A stretch of DNA of 64,000 bases, from NCBI RefSeq assembly GCF_964340395.1, contig NC_135560.1, positions 19,704,598-19,768,597 on the forward strand. Direction: 5' to 3'. Below the pieces are notes generated by a model that had not been told where the DNA came from, ran no database searches, and was given only the letters and a program-made list of their open reading frames with translations. Below are positions 38,550 through 64,000 of the stretch, in pieces. This stretch comes from Glandiceps talaboti. Taxonomy: Eukaryota; Hemichordata; Enteropneusta; Spengelidae. The position numbers and the translations under genes were made by a program. The first letter of the stretch is position 1. Each line of letters begins with the position of its first letter.

Positions 38550-39068
38550 AATCATTGGTGACAATTTCCAGTGTTTTGGAAGTGACATTTAAACTCTTAC
38601 TTTATATCATTATTACATTGCATGTATTGGATTTAGCACACTTAGTATGTACAAGGGGTACATGGGTGACTGTTGGTTGTCATACCAACATTGTACTTGG
38701 AATAGTAACAGACTGTTTTGCATTCATGGTATTCATCCAAGTTGTACAAATGTCAAATGTATATTTGGCACATAGCGGTCACACCTATGGCATTAGGTGT
38801 GTGAACGTATTGGGTAAATATATTGTCGTAACCATAAATTCCATTTGGTCATGTTGATACCATGATCGTATGTTCCCTGAGGATTATGTACCTATAGTTT
38901 AATGACATCACAGATCTAAAATTGAGTGATCCGCCAAAGCTAAATAAAATTACACATGAGAATGTCTTCGTGTGTTGATACACCTAAATGCTGTTAAGCA
39001 CTTTACAGAGGAGGTTAAATGATCCAGTTCCTTGCAATGATTGTAACTGCTTTCTTATATAACACTGA

Positions 39069-39091
39069 GGGGGGGGGGGGGGGGGGGGGGG
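39069..39091 (+). repeat. 23-base G homopolymer
   Basis: Unbroken G run; similar shorter runs occur at 19303 and 33289. The exact length in such runs is prone to sequencing error. Confidence 0.9.
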
Positions 39092-40210
39092 CATTGCAAA
39101 TGAAAGTACACATCACAGAATAAAATGATCAGTCAGTATTTTTGTTCAAACATGTTCAATCTGCCGTATGTTATGTGTGGTGCATTTTGATAAAGAATTT
39201 TTATTTGAAACGTCAATGATATACTAATTGAGAAGGATTTTATTCTAACTTTTGCACCCCTTTGACCTGTATAGTCTAAGTCTAAACAGCTAGCTCCAAC
39301 ATGTGTCACAGAGACAGCTTGAGAGTTCAGTGATATGAATGTGATGATACTTTGACAAACGTTTATGCTAATTTGCCTGTACAGTCAAAAAGCTATTCAT
39401 CTCCACAGCTGTGTGTATGCAGTGCATGATACCATACAAGCTGGTGTGGTTTCCTCATACCTGTCACATCTGATGTAATTAGCAACTCAGAAAACTAATG
39501 GCAGTGAGATATCAATACCTACAGAGTTACCACATTCTGATTGTTACTGGCTAACTAAAATGCCATGATAGTGTGTGTAAATGGGACTGCAGAGTCATAG
39601 TGTAAATAGTGTAAAGATCTGTAAAAGACATGAACCCCACCCCACCCCCCCAGCAATGAATGTACATGTAGATACATTTAAGCTATATAATCATTGTTTG
39701 ATGTTGAGGAATGTAGTATTGAACACATGCATCATACTGCCCTGGTACAATACTTTTGTCATGAGTGCCAACTAGCTTGATTGTGACGTCAAACACCAGT
39801 ATTTTGATCACTGATATGTACAAGGAAACAATGATTATGTGTTCCATATATTCTGAAAACTTGTGTGAATAGATATAATTTTGGCAATTTACTAAAGTGG
39901 TCATGTTCAAAGTCAGTTTCAACTTCCACAAAACCATGTTTTGTGTTATGGATGAAGTCTTCCCATTTCATAATCCAGGGCAATCATTGAAAGTGGATTC
40001 AGGGAAAGTTATGATTGACAGTTGGTTTAAATTGATATCAGTACGAAAACAAACATACACATACACATTCTATAGCATATTATAACATGTTCTCCTTATA
40101 TATATGGACATTGAACTTTATTCATGAACATTGAACACTCAAAGCCAGAGTTGTTGCCATTAAAGTGAGCACTTGACTGTTATGCGAGTACGAACCAACA
40201 ACCCAGCTCC

Positions 40211-40335
40211 TAGTCCTGCTTGCAGACGGAGTAATTCGGAACTCGATTCTGTATCGGCGTATCGCGTCCTGATACTATGTTACGATAGTATGTACTATAC
40301 ACCCGGGACTATACACTGCACCGTCTGCAAGCAGG
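40211..40335. mobile_element. Small GCTTGCAGACGG-ended element, copy 1
   Basis: CCTGCTTGCAGACGG at 40215-40229 and its exact complement CCGTCTGCAAGCAGG at 40321-40335 bound about 90 bases. It encodes nothing. Confidence 0.65.
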
Positions 40336-40935
40336 GCGTCTAAAGACTACAAAATTGCGAGCGCGATTCCCATTACATGTGAATACAAATCCATATAACA
40401 TTTCACAAATTGTCAAATTCCTTTAACTGGAAAAAAGAACCCTGGAACGACTATCAATAGTAGCATATAAATACCACTATATATTGACATCTCTATATTG
40501 ATGGTGCAAATCAATTCGAGAGATCTGATTGGTCTATTGACACCACGTGATAATGGAGGTCAGCACGCATCGAAGTTTTGATGTTTTGTCGTCTGCTCCT
40601 TGTACATGTTGTTGTAGTCGAATCCACAGTGATATTGAACTCTACGAAATGTCAGAGGAAGATTTTATCAATGAGACAGAGTAGTTTATGGGAAATTATG
40701 AAGGAAATTTCGAAAGCAGCCGAGTAATTGCGTATTTGTACAAATCATCGCCTATATAGTAGTATAAAGGTCAAGGCATGCACATTTCTCTCGACACAGC
40801 TGAAGTGGAAACAGGTATGTGTCCTGTCGATGTACATGTCATAAAAATAAGCAAGTGTAAGCACTTACATTGACCACTGTCTCCACCGACTTACCACCAA
40901 TCACAAACAGTACTTGGTCTGGGATCAGGTGTCAG

Positions 40936-41017
40936 AGTCCTGCCTGCAGACGGTGCACGCGTCTCGCTTAATACTGAAGAAGTAAGGGACGACTTAGTCC
41001 ATATGCAAGCAGGACTA
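40936..41017. mobile_element. Small GCTTGCAGACGG-ended element, copy 2
   Basis: AGTCCTGCCTGCAGACGG at the left and TGCAAGCAGGACT at the right are inverted. The left end continues TGCACGCG, like the complement of the right end of copy 1 (TGCACCGTCTGC). Confidence 0.6.
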
Positions 41018-41419
41018 GTCGTAGTCTCCACTGGCCAGGTCTGGTAGGGGTGTGTGGCCGATGCTGTCAACCAACCCCAGGCCCCATTTTAGACCCATTT
41101 TGACCAAAAACATACCTCATTTTTATTCAAATTTTTAGAAGACCCCCATAGACCAAAATACATAATCATCGATAAGCTTATGAAAAATGTCAACCAGCGA
41201 ATTAGTTGGAGGAAATTCCAGGGGAAATTCCCGAAAATTTCGAACTAGTCGAGAATTTTAAACTATTTATAGTATTTGAGTTTGCCGGCCCAGCAGGAAT
41301 GTAATGTTTGTTTTGCGGTCAAACGACGGAATTGGAATTAAAAAAAACCCAACAACTCAACCTGTCGCCATTTCTCAGCGTGAAGAGACCACTTAGACTT
41401 GTCGAACATTCTATCATAT

Positions 41420-41456
41420 TGGATTTTGGCGCTATATAGATTCGTTGATCGATTCT

Positions 41457-41527
<71 letters not shown>

Positions 41528-41561
41528 GTTGGTTGGTTGGTTGGTTGATTGGTTGGTTAGC

Positions 41562-41621
<60 letters not shown>

Positions 41622-41880
41622 GATCGATTGTTTGGTTGGTTGTTCGCTCTATGGTGCAGGACAGGAATAATACTATAGTAGTAGCTCATATCGCTGTATA
41701 AGTTACAAAGCTTTTCCAAACAGATGCATCTTTATATCCTTGAATTTATCGGCAGTGGATGATGAAAGAAGTTCAAGTGGTATATTGTTCCATAAGAGGG
41801 GCACTGACCGCCAGAACATGACTGTATTACAATGGGGTACAGAAAGTAGACTAGTCTTGTGTTAATATAAAGTCAAACGC
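41420..41880 (+). mobile_element. Dispersed repeat carrying a (GATT)n array, copy 1
   Basis: 41452-41620 is GATT/GGTT tetranucleotide DNA. The following sequence (AAACAGATGCATCTTTATAT, TTATCGGCAGTGGATGATGA, TTCCATAAGAGGGGC) matches the copy at 48927-49330. Confidence 0.75.
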
Positions 41881-42663
41881 TTGTATCTTCATCAATTTGT
41901 TAACTAGTAAGGGCTTATTTAAAAAATATCGGAGATGTACACCTCAAAGTTTGAACTTATGGACCTAAAAATGTCGTTAATATTATCTTCCAGGCATTAT
42001 GACAGCATTGAAGGTAAGGTGATTTAATCTTATCTTATCATAACTGAATATCACGAAAACTAGGTAGTATTCATGCTAATGTTGGGCTAATGATGAACAA
42101 CAAGGTTTAAAATTAAATAGTATTACATTATAGGAATTCTCAATTCCTAGAAGCTCCCAATTCCATATGAGCTTAAGCTTACTAATCATATACAATCTTT
42201 TTGCGTGTGCACTTGAAACAATACACATTTGAAAGTAAAGTATATAATGTTATATATATGTATATTAATTCATAATAATGTGCCCCTTGTATTCTTCAAT
42301 ATTTTTACTTCTGTAATCTGATCCACAAAATTTCACTTTCAATCGGCGCTGATTCATCCAGACTATGTCACGTGACGCACAAAGAACCATGTCGTAGCAA
42401 TTGTACTCTGTCCACACCGCGCCGCATCGGGCATTGTACGAACCAGTGTTGTGAAAGGTCACCAGCGGTGAATCTTCTCATTATGCAATATTACAATGCA
42501 AATGTTTAACGTGAATGATAAAGTTCAAATCGCTGTACAAGATATCATTGCAACCTTTAGGTACCAGCTGGCATCTTACAGTCTCTCAGGGAAGAACTAA
42601 CAAGTAGATCCCATTGGACCAAACTATTGCCCACTATCTAGGCAGTAGATCCAAACTTAATGC

Positions 42664-56327
<13,664 letters not shown>

Positions 56328-58925
56328 TGCTGATGTGTGATACTGCCAGTAATAGTCCATGACTATAGGACGCGTACGGCTGTCGTCAGTGATGCTTCCA
56401 AAGAAGATAGAGCTATATGTACCTCATTTGGTCCTTGCGCCACCATGAGAGTAACAGCGTTGTGATATACATATTGGAGTGGGTCTGGGATGTCACGTGA
56501 TCACTTATCATCACTCGGAGAGAATATTGAACATGTTTCACGTATCTATGTTTGCTCAGAATCCATCGATATTGTGAGATAAGAAATTTGATCGTTAAGG
56601 TGTGACAAATGAAACTGTCATGAAAATAATTACACTATGCCGGTATACAAACGTCCCATCGGAGCGCCTATCTTCTAAGTCTGCTGTTACAAATGAAAAA
56701 ATATTTCAAGCACTTGACAGGCGAGAAGTTCGGGTTATTAGCATATCTCCCCGGTATGACTGTTCATGGATCAAGGAAACGTGTCATTGCTATCAACAAA
56801 TCCTCACGATGGCTTATCATCTGTATAAATCACCTCTTTTTGACCATTGTATTACAATGTAACATCTGCTCATCAGCTGTACTGCATACGACCTCAGTTG
56901 TATTGACCTCAAAACTATTTTTGAGAGGTCATTCTCATGTAACGTCCTCGTCCTTCAGCCTAAAATACTTCAGCACATCGTAAATTTAGAGTGAATAACA
57001 AAACAACCACGCACTTCAACGTAGCTCTAACTTTATTGAATACAATTGTACATTTAATCTTCCCAACTGTCAATCATAAAAGTTCAAGAATTTTACAACT
57101 AAATCATTTAAATATTTACTCCGTAAATTATACAACTTAGTCATCAACTATTCACTATGTATACCTATTGTGCATAGAAATATTGAGCAATTGTATGTGT
57201 TCCCTTCACCTTTATGCAATAGTTCAAAGCAAGGGAGCATGAATATATAGAACGATCATCATGTGATCATTTGGGTTTTTTAAGTTATTATCAGAATCTG
57301 TCAGCGTCAACTTCAAGGGGCAAATTTATTAGTCCTGATGTTAATAATCAATTACCATATCTCTTAATGAAGAAGACGGAAATAATTACTTTTGTACTCT
57401 TGGTGATTGTAAAACAGTTGAAGATAGCAATGATGGTGCCTATCAACTAAAATGGCGCCAAATTAGAGGCCGAGAATGTTGTTAAGAAAACCAAATTAGA
57501 GCATGAAGATTCTATTACTCGTAATTTTGTTTACATATGATAGCATTGGATATCTGGACAATTGCCTGCACAGTGCTTAGCATTGTAGGTTAGTCTCGCA
57601 GTGAAGTACATCTATTTAGTATGTGTATCGAATTGATAGCAAATCAAATAGCCCACTTTACCCTCTACCAACACGATTAGTGTTTATCATTTTCCACATC
57701 ACGTATTTCCAAACAGTCAAGTTTGATTACTCACAAATAATTGCACCGGATTGTTAGTTAATGAAGTTTTACGTATTGAATCTCATTTACTTTTACGAGA
57801 TCAATCTACTTGGAACATTATTTACAAGTGACGATCGACGTGTACGAGAATCGAGAGAGCAGATGATTACTTTGTAAGTCTAGGCTTAGTACTGACTAAT
57901 GTATCAAATTCACATTCACAGACTCATTAGTTTGGTATGGGATATGAGATACAATCATGACATAACGTGAATGTTTGGGTTTCTGCATATGGAACATTTC
58001 CCTTTTCATAAGATAAAGTACGCATAACTTGTCATTTACCCCATAATTTAGGCGGCGAGGAACACTGATATAGTGATTGGCACACACGTGCATCCAATGT
58101 TACAGAAATGTTCCCGTTTGTACCCAATTGGTGTTACTACTGCGGAAACCGAACTTTTAGCTTATTAAGATACATTCAAACTAAAGCTTATTGTTTTTTA
58201 ATGTGGTAGATTACATAAGTGAGCTAGCGGTGCCTTTGTTGTGTGGATATAACCATCCTGCAATCAAAATAGTGTAAGTACGGGAAGTCCCTAAATATGT
58301 ACATTGCAAGTTCATGGAAGTCGTCAGACACGCCACTCTACTACTAGTACAATTAAATCAATGTCAATTCAGGAGTATATATCAATGTCGAAACAGTAGT
58401 TTTAGTTTGTGTGTATCTTATTTTACTGCCGAAAGGTAGGTTTCGCTGTAGTATTTATTGGTGTTATTACACTGCGTCAGACTAATGTTTGTTCCTACAG
58501 GTGTGGCATTTACTGTCAAGTAACGGATACATGTACATGATAAACAGCCAATCACCAAAAGGATTTGTTGCCACATGTATGGAGCATGATGTCGTGTAAA
58601 ACACTCGTTTCACCTTTTGTTGATTGAATTCATTTTTTCAACGGTAATACATGCAGGACATTGTTGTTCATGAAAGCTGCACTGAAGAACACTATTGCTT
58701 CGATATTAGTGTGTAACCGTTACATTTCAATCCATTCTGACATGACCAAAATGTTCGATGAAAAGTTCAACCCAATGAAACTTAAAGTAATGACACATTG
58801 TTATAGTTTTCACAACAAACTTCACAATTTTACACCTTGCAACAATATTTGACATGTTTACCAACAAGATGAGAATTTAATCGATAGCGTTGTAAAGGTC
58901 GTGTAAGAAATTGTCATGACAATCT

Positions 58926-58996
58926 ATTATATTATATTATATTATATTATATTATATTATATTATATTATATTATATTATATTATATTATATTATA
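58926..58996. repeat. (ATTAT)n pentanucleotide array
   Basis: About 14 units, unbroken; a separate AT run follows at 59035-59060. Confidence 0.95.
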
Positions 58997-59630
58997 CCAA
59001 CGAATTGACCATTTTATCAAATTGACATTGTCCAATATATATATATATATATATATATATTGCTATAATTAGCTTTTAATACTAATATTTGGAAGAAAAC
59101 ATACTATTTTATTAATAGGGCTACTTTCTCATCAAAGTTTCTCTGTAATTCAGTTTGATAATATTAGCATTAATATAACCTTACTCCGTTCTCAAAGAAC
59201 TGTTACAGCCCTGTTTTCAAACTAGTCACAAGTTTAAGACTGTATATGGCCAATATTATTCACTGTACAGGCTCCCAGACCAGCAGGAAGTTTTATAGTC
59301 AGCAGTTACACTTTAAACTCAGTTGAAAAATAAATGTTAACAGTTTACAAAACTAACTAATCCATATACAGTGATTTTCAGTACAGAATTTAACCATGGA
59401 TAGTGGCGGAGTTAAACACAGTTACTGGTATGGTGTTATAACGACGACAAGATTTACAATCGATCGCCAATAACTGACTTCTAGTTTGTTGTACAACGCA
59501 TCATACTAAACATCGGACTATTCACTAAGTTGTAGGAGTTAAGTGAGACGAGTTGTATTTCATCTATACATGAGGTACACTGAGAACATAGTATTATTTA
59601 ACATTACAATGCATTACACAAGAAGGTCAT

Positions 59631-59633
<3 letters not shown>

Positions 59634-59680
<47 letters not shown>

Positions 59681-59693
59681 ACAAACAAACACA
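59634..59693 (+). repeat. (CA)n microsatellite
   Basis: CA run with GCACAC and AAAC interruptions at its right end. Confidence 0.95.
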
Positions 59694-60505
59694 CATGGTA
59701 TTGTACATTTGTCCTTAACACTGTGGAACACATGTTTGGCGCAACCAGTGGTGCAATATTGTACACAAGACCGACGATTAGCATGGGAAACACGAAATCG
59801 TTATACAAATAGCTTTGCATGTTAGTTTATGCGTGAAAAACGATTACTGCCATCTGCATGCTGTTCACGATAACTACTGCTAAATAACTACTAAACCCCT
59901 CAGTACTGCCCTCGCCCCCTCCTGCCCACCACCACCGCCAGAACCACTATCATCTTCATTTCATTGTGTTAACCGTCTCTCCTTTCATGTTGAAGTATTT
60001 TAGAACTTTATTTCAATTTAGAAGAGACATTACAGGATACATTTATTTTAATTTCAAAGTACCCTTATCTATCTATCACAAAATTATTCGACAGTGAAAC
60101 ATATGTGACTCTTAGCAGTCTATGAAATTCATTTCAATTAACCGTACTAATTATGCAACACCTGCAAGTAAAGCTGTCAATTTTGTTCTTCTAACTATGC
60201 TACATTCAATATTTTCACTAAATCTCTTAGTTGTAGTCAGGTATTGACTTATACATGAATTATCAGACTAGTCATCTAAATTTATGTACAAACTTGGAGA
60301 CATCTTAAAACAATTTTTAACGCATAGTTTCCAATTTATCTCCGTTAATAGATGTAGTCACACATAAGTAACAACACGTTTTACAACGACCCTGGTCTCC
60401 GGAGGAAAAAAAAGATGTCTAGCCCTTACAGTGTATTTTCAGACTAAAGTATGCTGGCATTTAGTTGTTAAAGTTTCTCACTGAGTTTTAGTTTTGATCC
60501 TTCTC

Positions 60506-60511
60506 TTTATT
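60506..60511 (-). terminator. Possible polyadenylation signal of the paralogue
   Basis: AATAAA on the minus strand about 190 bases past the stop codon. AT-rich DNA makes chance matches common. Confidence 0.3.
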
Positions 60512-60701
60512 TAGAGGATAAGTTTATGCAATATATTTTCTTTTTAATAGTCTACAAAAACAATTAGTATTCTTATAATAATAAAATGAAAACAACAATC
60601 TTACAACATCGAACGCGTACGTCTCTTCTGCAAAGTTCTTTACAATGAAATGTACATGTTGATGTTCTGTATAATTCAAACTTGAATCCACAAGGTTGAT
60701 A

Positions 60702-60977
60702 TCAATTTCCCACGTATTTAGATGACTTATATGAGGTTAGATATATGCTCCAATAACAAACATTAAAGAGAAGGAAGGAACAAGGGAAGACAATCTTTGA
60801 TACATTATCAATTCGTGTAGACATGTTATAATAACGTCTTGACAATGCTGCATTGGACACAACATCTTCAAGTGGGACGTCTTGATATTTTGTAGGAGTT
60901 CCCAGTCTGTGACGGACTGGAAAGCCAAAGCTTGAAGTGTCATTGTCGGAATTGGCCACGCCATCTTTTGTAGTTTT
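60702..60977 (-). CDS. Paralogue last exon with M4
   Basis: Starts KTTKDGVANSDNDTSSFG, continues through RRYYNMSTRIDNVSKIVFP and M4, and stops after SSKYVGN. The overlapping frame starting MAWPIPTM is a shadow. Confidence 0.95.
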   Translation of the reverse strand, partial: KTTKDGVANSDNDTSSFGFPVRHRLGTPTKYQDVPLEDVVSNAALSRRYYNMSTRIDNVSKIVFPCSFLLFNVCYWSIYLTSYKSSKYVGN

Positions 60978-62269
60978 CTGAAAAATACCGATAATGTCAC
61001 ATTAATTCTTCATAGCTTTTGATAAATTGTAGAATGGCTATTGGTATTTATTGTCAAAGTCGAGGTCACTGCTACAAACTATAAGCTTAATCTTATGTTC
61101 TGATAAGTTGCTGTTAGGATAATCACAATAATTTAAGAATTGATATAATTACGTCCTATATATTATATTATAATAGAGTTCTGCGAGCTGAGCCTTAGTT
61201 GTCTCGAAAATTATTATAGTGCTTTTCACGGAAGAGGGAATTCCGTGTCCCGATTTTTATATTCCTTGTTTTTCTGGAACTATTCACAGTATACTGCCTG
61301 TTGATGGCATTCACACTTTGTAGTCACTAACTCGTTCCAGTTGTATAGCTGACATTCCTATATTCCTAATTGTTACAGTTTCATGTCTAATCAAGTGAAT
61401 CTGTCATGTTTCAACATCTGTGTAATATTACAGATTGCTTTCTGGAACTCAAAGTACAATTAAGGCATATTTTGGAATCATACGGCTGTATGATTCACCC
61501 GGGACATCATGATGGTTCTTTCACCGAGATAATTCTCGACACTCTTAGCAGTCTACTATTCAACATGTATAGTGTATCGTAGCCACAAAATCATTTTCTA
61601 AACGAACTATTGCATAATATATTTATCATAATATAAATACCATGATATATTTTATATATATCACCCGCAAACACGTATTGATTGAAGAGACATGCTTCGC
61701 TCCCCATGTTTCATCATAAAAACTACCTTGGTTGAAATGTTCGATTTGTCAGAAAGCTAATATGAAATTAATCTGTTGAAAAAATACCTACTTATTTGTA
61801 TGCAGGCATGATCTAGCTCAATTGAAAAAGAAACATACCTTCTTTCCTTTCAAACTGATTGATCGCTGTGTGTTGCTGTGTCGTGCACTTAGATGATGTA
61901 GAAAGTTAACGATAGAGAATTCAACAATTGCACCCATAACAAAAATAAAACAGGTCGACATCCAAATATCTATTGCCTGTAAAACAATTAAAAAACAACA
62001 ATGATATATGTGCTAAATAATTCCTCACGTGCCGATCTTATACAAAGTTGTAACCCTTTCGGAAATCGTCTATCGCGATGACTGTGTTCTGTAAACAATG
62101 TGTGAGGGTTTTTATTTTAAATAGTAATAAAGGAAGTGAACAATTATAACACACACATACAACACAACAAAAACGAAAGACAAAAACCCAATGGAACTGG
62201 CGAAGCATAATGAACGTTTTATCATTGTACGCACGCACTCACGTACGTACACCGTATATGCGTTTGTGT

Positions 62270-62337
<68 letters not shown>

Positions 62338-63046
62338 GCCTGTGTGTGTGCGCACGCGTTTGTGTCCCTTCACTTACGGTCATCATGACACCTTAATTGA
62401 TATCAATTCTAATTTAATCCATCCATCCATCCATCCATCCATCCATTCATTCATTCATTCATTCATTCATTCATTCATTCATTCATTCATACATCGCTTC
62501 CATGTTCACCCATTCGCCCACTCTGATGTTGCTTTGTATTTAAATATCAAAATGATATAATTTAATGCATGAATTTTGGAAACATCTAAATCCTGCCTCA
62601 CAGAAGATGCTTGTTAGTTTCTGTCTTGTTTTTGGTGTAGTACACAATTGTGGTCATTCATGCAAACACTTTTTTTTCGGAATCTAATTTGTTCATTGTT
62701 CAAGTTTTGCTATATTGAATTTTATTTTTATTCAAAATCATAAATGAATAATAAGTAATGATATTTTGTGCAAGATATGGGTGAAATAAAAAACTATAGA
62801 ATTTTATTAAGAATACCGTTATGTATGAGACTTTTGCAAAGTTTTCTCGTTGGCCTATAGCCTGTGTTGTGGTGGTTAGGATAACGGTAATGCCAAGACT
62901 AATTCTAGCTGGAGCTGCATCTGCCGACATCCAAAACGATATCCAGGACAATACTACCAGTGCAAATGTTGGACCATAGGTACTCATCACATAGAATCCC
63001 AATTGTCGAGTAAAACTGAATGACACACTGATACATGTAAAATTTC
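60702..63046 (-). CDS. Paralogous Cys-loop anion channel subunit, 3' part (3 exons)
   Basis: Exons 63046-62817, 61976-61839 and 60977-60702 encode from NFTCISVSF at the end of loop C through M1, M2 (APARISLGITVILTTTTQAI), M3 (AIDIWMSTCFIFVMGAIVEF), a short intracellular loop and M4 (VSKIVFPCSFLLFNVCYW), ending in a TAA/TGA-type stop at 60702-60704. It is a chloride-type channel subunit close to the gene at 42664-56327: same strand, identical lengths and phases for the M1-M2 (230) and M3 (138) exons. M2 differs at two positions, Ser for Cys and Ala for Thr. The upstream ligand-binding exons were looked for between 63047 and 64000 and not seen; they should lie beyond the window. It looks intact, not a pseudogene. 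Confidence 0.95.
61839..61976 (-). CDS. Paralogue exon with M3
   Basis: 46 codons from AIDIWMSTCFIFVMGA to the basic stretch SLKGKK; phase 0 at both ends. Confidence 0.96.
62268..62348 (+). repeat. (GC)n-(GT)n-(CTGT)n compound array
   Basis: Alternating purine-pyrimidine DNA (GTGTGCGCGCGC then GTGT) passes into CTGT units. It lies in the intron between the M1-M2 and M3 exons of the paralogue. Confidence 0.95.
62418..62491 (+). repeat. (CCAT)n followed by (TCAT)n
   Basis: Seven CCAT units mutate into about eleven TCAT units. Confidence 0.95.
62817..63046 (-). CDS. Paralogue exon with M1 and M2
   Basis: Opens after a pyrimidine-rich TTTTTTTGTAG acceptor with NFTCISVSFSFTRQLGFYV, then M1, DAAPAR and M2; it ends SYIT in phase 0. 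Confidence 0.96.
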
Positions 63047-64000
63047 CTACAAAAAAAGATTAAGAATAGGATTAATCACACCGAATAATATTATTTTTAT
63101 CCGAACAATCCTTTATGATTATGGCAGTTCCACACTCTAGGGGGAAGTAACCACCAGTGTCAAATAAAATCATATTCATGTAATATAAAATGTATTACTA
63201 ACACAGTCATTTGATAACCTTCTTTACTTAGGAAACATTCGATTACGGATTAAATCTCTAACTGTATTGATAATACATATGTACATCTGTTTTATCTTCT
63301 CAAAAACAAGATTCATTGGATACTGCGTTGGTAACATGAGAGTCAAGTCTTCGCGGATGTTTCTAGCGCCATGTTGCACTTCGAAGCTGTCTGATATTTC
63401 AAAATCGGAAGAACTTATTTCGTGTCGTTTTATGTACAGGAACAACGTTATACACAGACTAAAACTGCTATTGCTACTGTCGTACATAAATACAAATAAA
63501 AGTACGAAAACAGGTTCATTGTCCATAATTGTAAAACTTAATGGGAAAAAACGAAGGGGAATTTGTCTTTTTTGTTACTCTGGACAATGTCAATTACATA
63601 CACATTTATGTACACTATCAACACGATGCTAGCAGTACCGATATAGAACCACTGTCGGGTCAAAGGTCTTTTCTTCTGCAGTTTCTTCTTTACACAAAAG
63701 GGGAAAATTTAAAATGTCTGAAATGTGTATTTCTCCGTAATTAGTTACAACAAACCATGGAGGTATAAGGGGAGGTTTATACCTCTATGATGTAATGACA
63801 AAAATCAGTCTCTTAGACCCGATGCTTCCTACATCTACATTCTTCTTTGATTCAACATAAGGTATACAGGGCTGCTATCATGACAATGGAAACCGAAGAT
63901 GCAAGAACGGGGAAAGTGCTAGATGATAAAATCAGACTACAGCGCCATCAACAGTCAGAAGTGCTATTATTTATGTGGAGCGCTGACATTTGATTTGATC

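Larger units (their letters stand above)
38364..42663. other. Convergent intergenic region between UTP15 and the anion channel
   Basis: Holds the UTP15 3' UTR, a 23-base G run at 39069, two small elements with GCTTGCAGACGG-type ends (40.2 and 40.9 kb) and a dispersed repeat with a GATT microsatellite. Open frames here are short and lack family features. Confidence 0.7.
56328..60701. other. Intergenic region between the two channel genes
   Basis: 4.4 kb with an ATTAT pentanucleotide array, an AT run and a CA run. It must contain the upstream region of the complete channel and the 3' UTR of its paralogue. No gene was recognised. Confidence 0.7.

Noticed and set aside
38555-38857. 100-codon hydrophobic frame after UTP15
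   Set aside because: Begins in the likely UTP15 3' UTR right after the polyadenylation signal, has no family features, and partly resembles the interior of the MITE-like repeat.
40650-40684. Short frame MSEEDFINETE
   Set aside because: Only 11 codons before TAG, no splice donor, no partner exon.
63047-64000. Upstream exon of the channel paralogue, including the 100-121 codon frames at 63224-63632
   Set aside because: None contains the loop B/loop C motifs (FGYT, W, LPHF, C-x10-C) expected for that exon.

Overview
The window is nuclear DNA from an animal, most likely a bilaterian marine invertebrate. It is AT-rich, its genes are split into many small exons with GT–AG introns, and it is crowded with microsatellites, minisatellites and short inverted-repeat transposons. 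The exact phylum cannot be fixed from the sequence alone. No CRISPR array, prokaryotic operon or virus-like gene was seen.

Four genes can be assembled by following reading frame and splice phase from exon to exon. (1) Left, minus strand: the 5' part of an ARID3 / dead ringer transcription factor. It has a tiny 5-codon first exon (22777-22791), a large acidic and Q/H-rich exon (21369-21944) and the first ARID-domain exon (9722-9794). The rest of the ARID domain was not found in the window and presumably lies beyond position 1. (2) Middle, plus strand: a complete 11-exon UTP15 gene (26749-38363, 530 codons), a WD40 protein of the small-subunit processome. (3) Right, minus strand: a complete 9-exon Cys-loop ligand-gated anion channel (42664-56327, 438 residues) with a glycine-receptor-like binding site. 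(4) Far right, minus strand: the last three exons (60702-63046) of a tandem paralogue of that channel, whose ligand-binding half lies beyond position 64000.

ARID3 and UTP15 are divergent, with about 4 kb between their start codons. The two channel genes sit head to tail and share exon lengths and splice phases, so they arose by local duplication. No functional link between UTP15, ARID3 and the channels is suggested by the layout.

The non-coding DNA holds several recognisable dispersed families: a ~400-440 bp element with ~40 bp terminal inverted repeats (two copies), a ~330 bp element with GGTTCC termini (two copies and a fragment), a 217 bp element with ~68 bp arms upstream of UTP15, small GCTTGCAGACGG-ended and TAGTCTGG-ended elements, and a ~260-270 bp tRNA-derived SINE (two copies, opposite strands). 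There is a ten-copy 94 bp minisatellite carrying a G-quadruplex motif in every unit, a near-perfect 47 bp hairpin in a channel intron, and very long (TACA)n, (ATCT)n/(GTCT)n, (GATT)n and (GA)n tracts. No clearly new biological system was found. The most useful leads are the predicted glycine-gated channel pair and the structured repeats.
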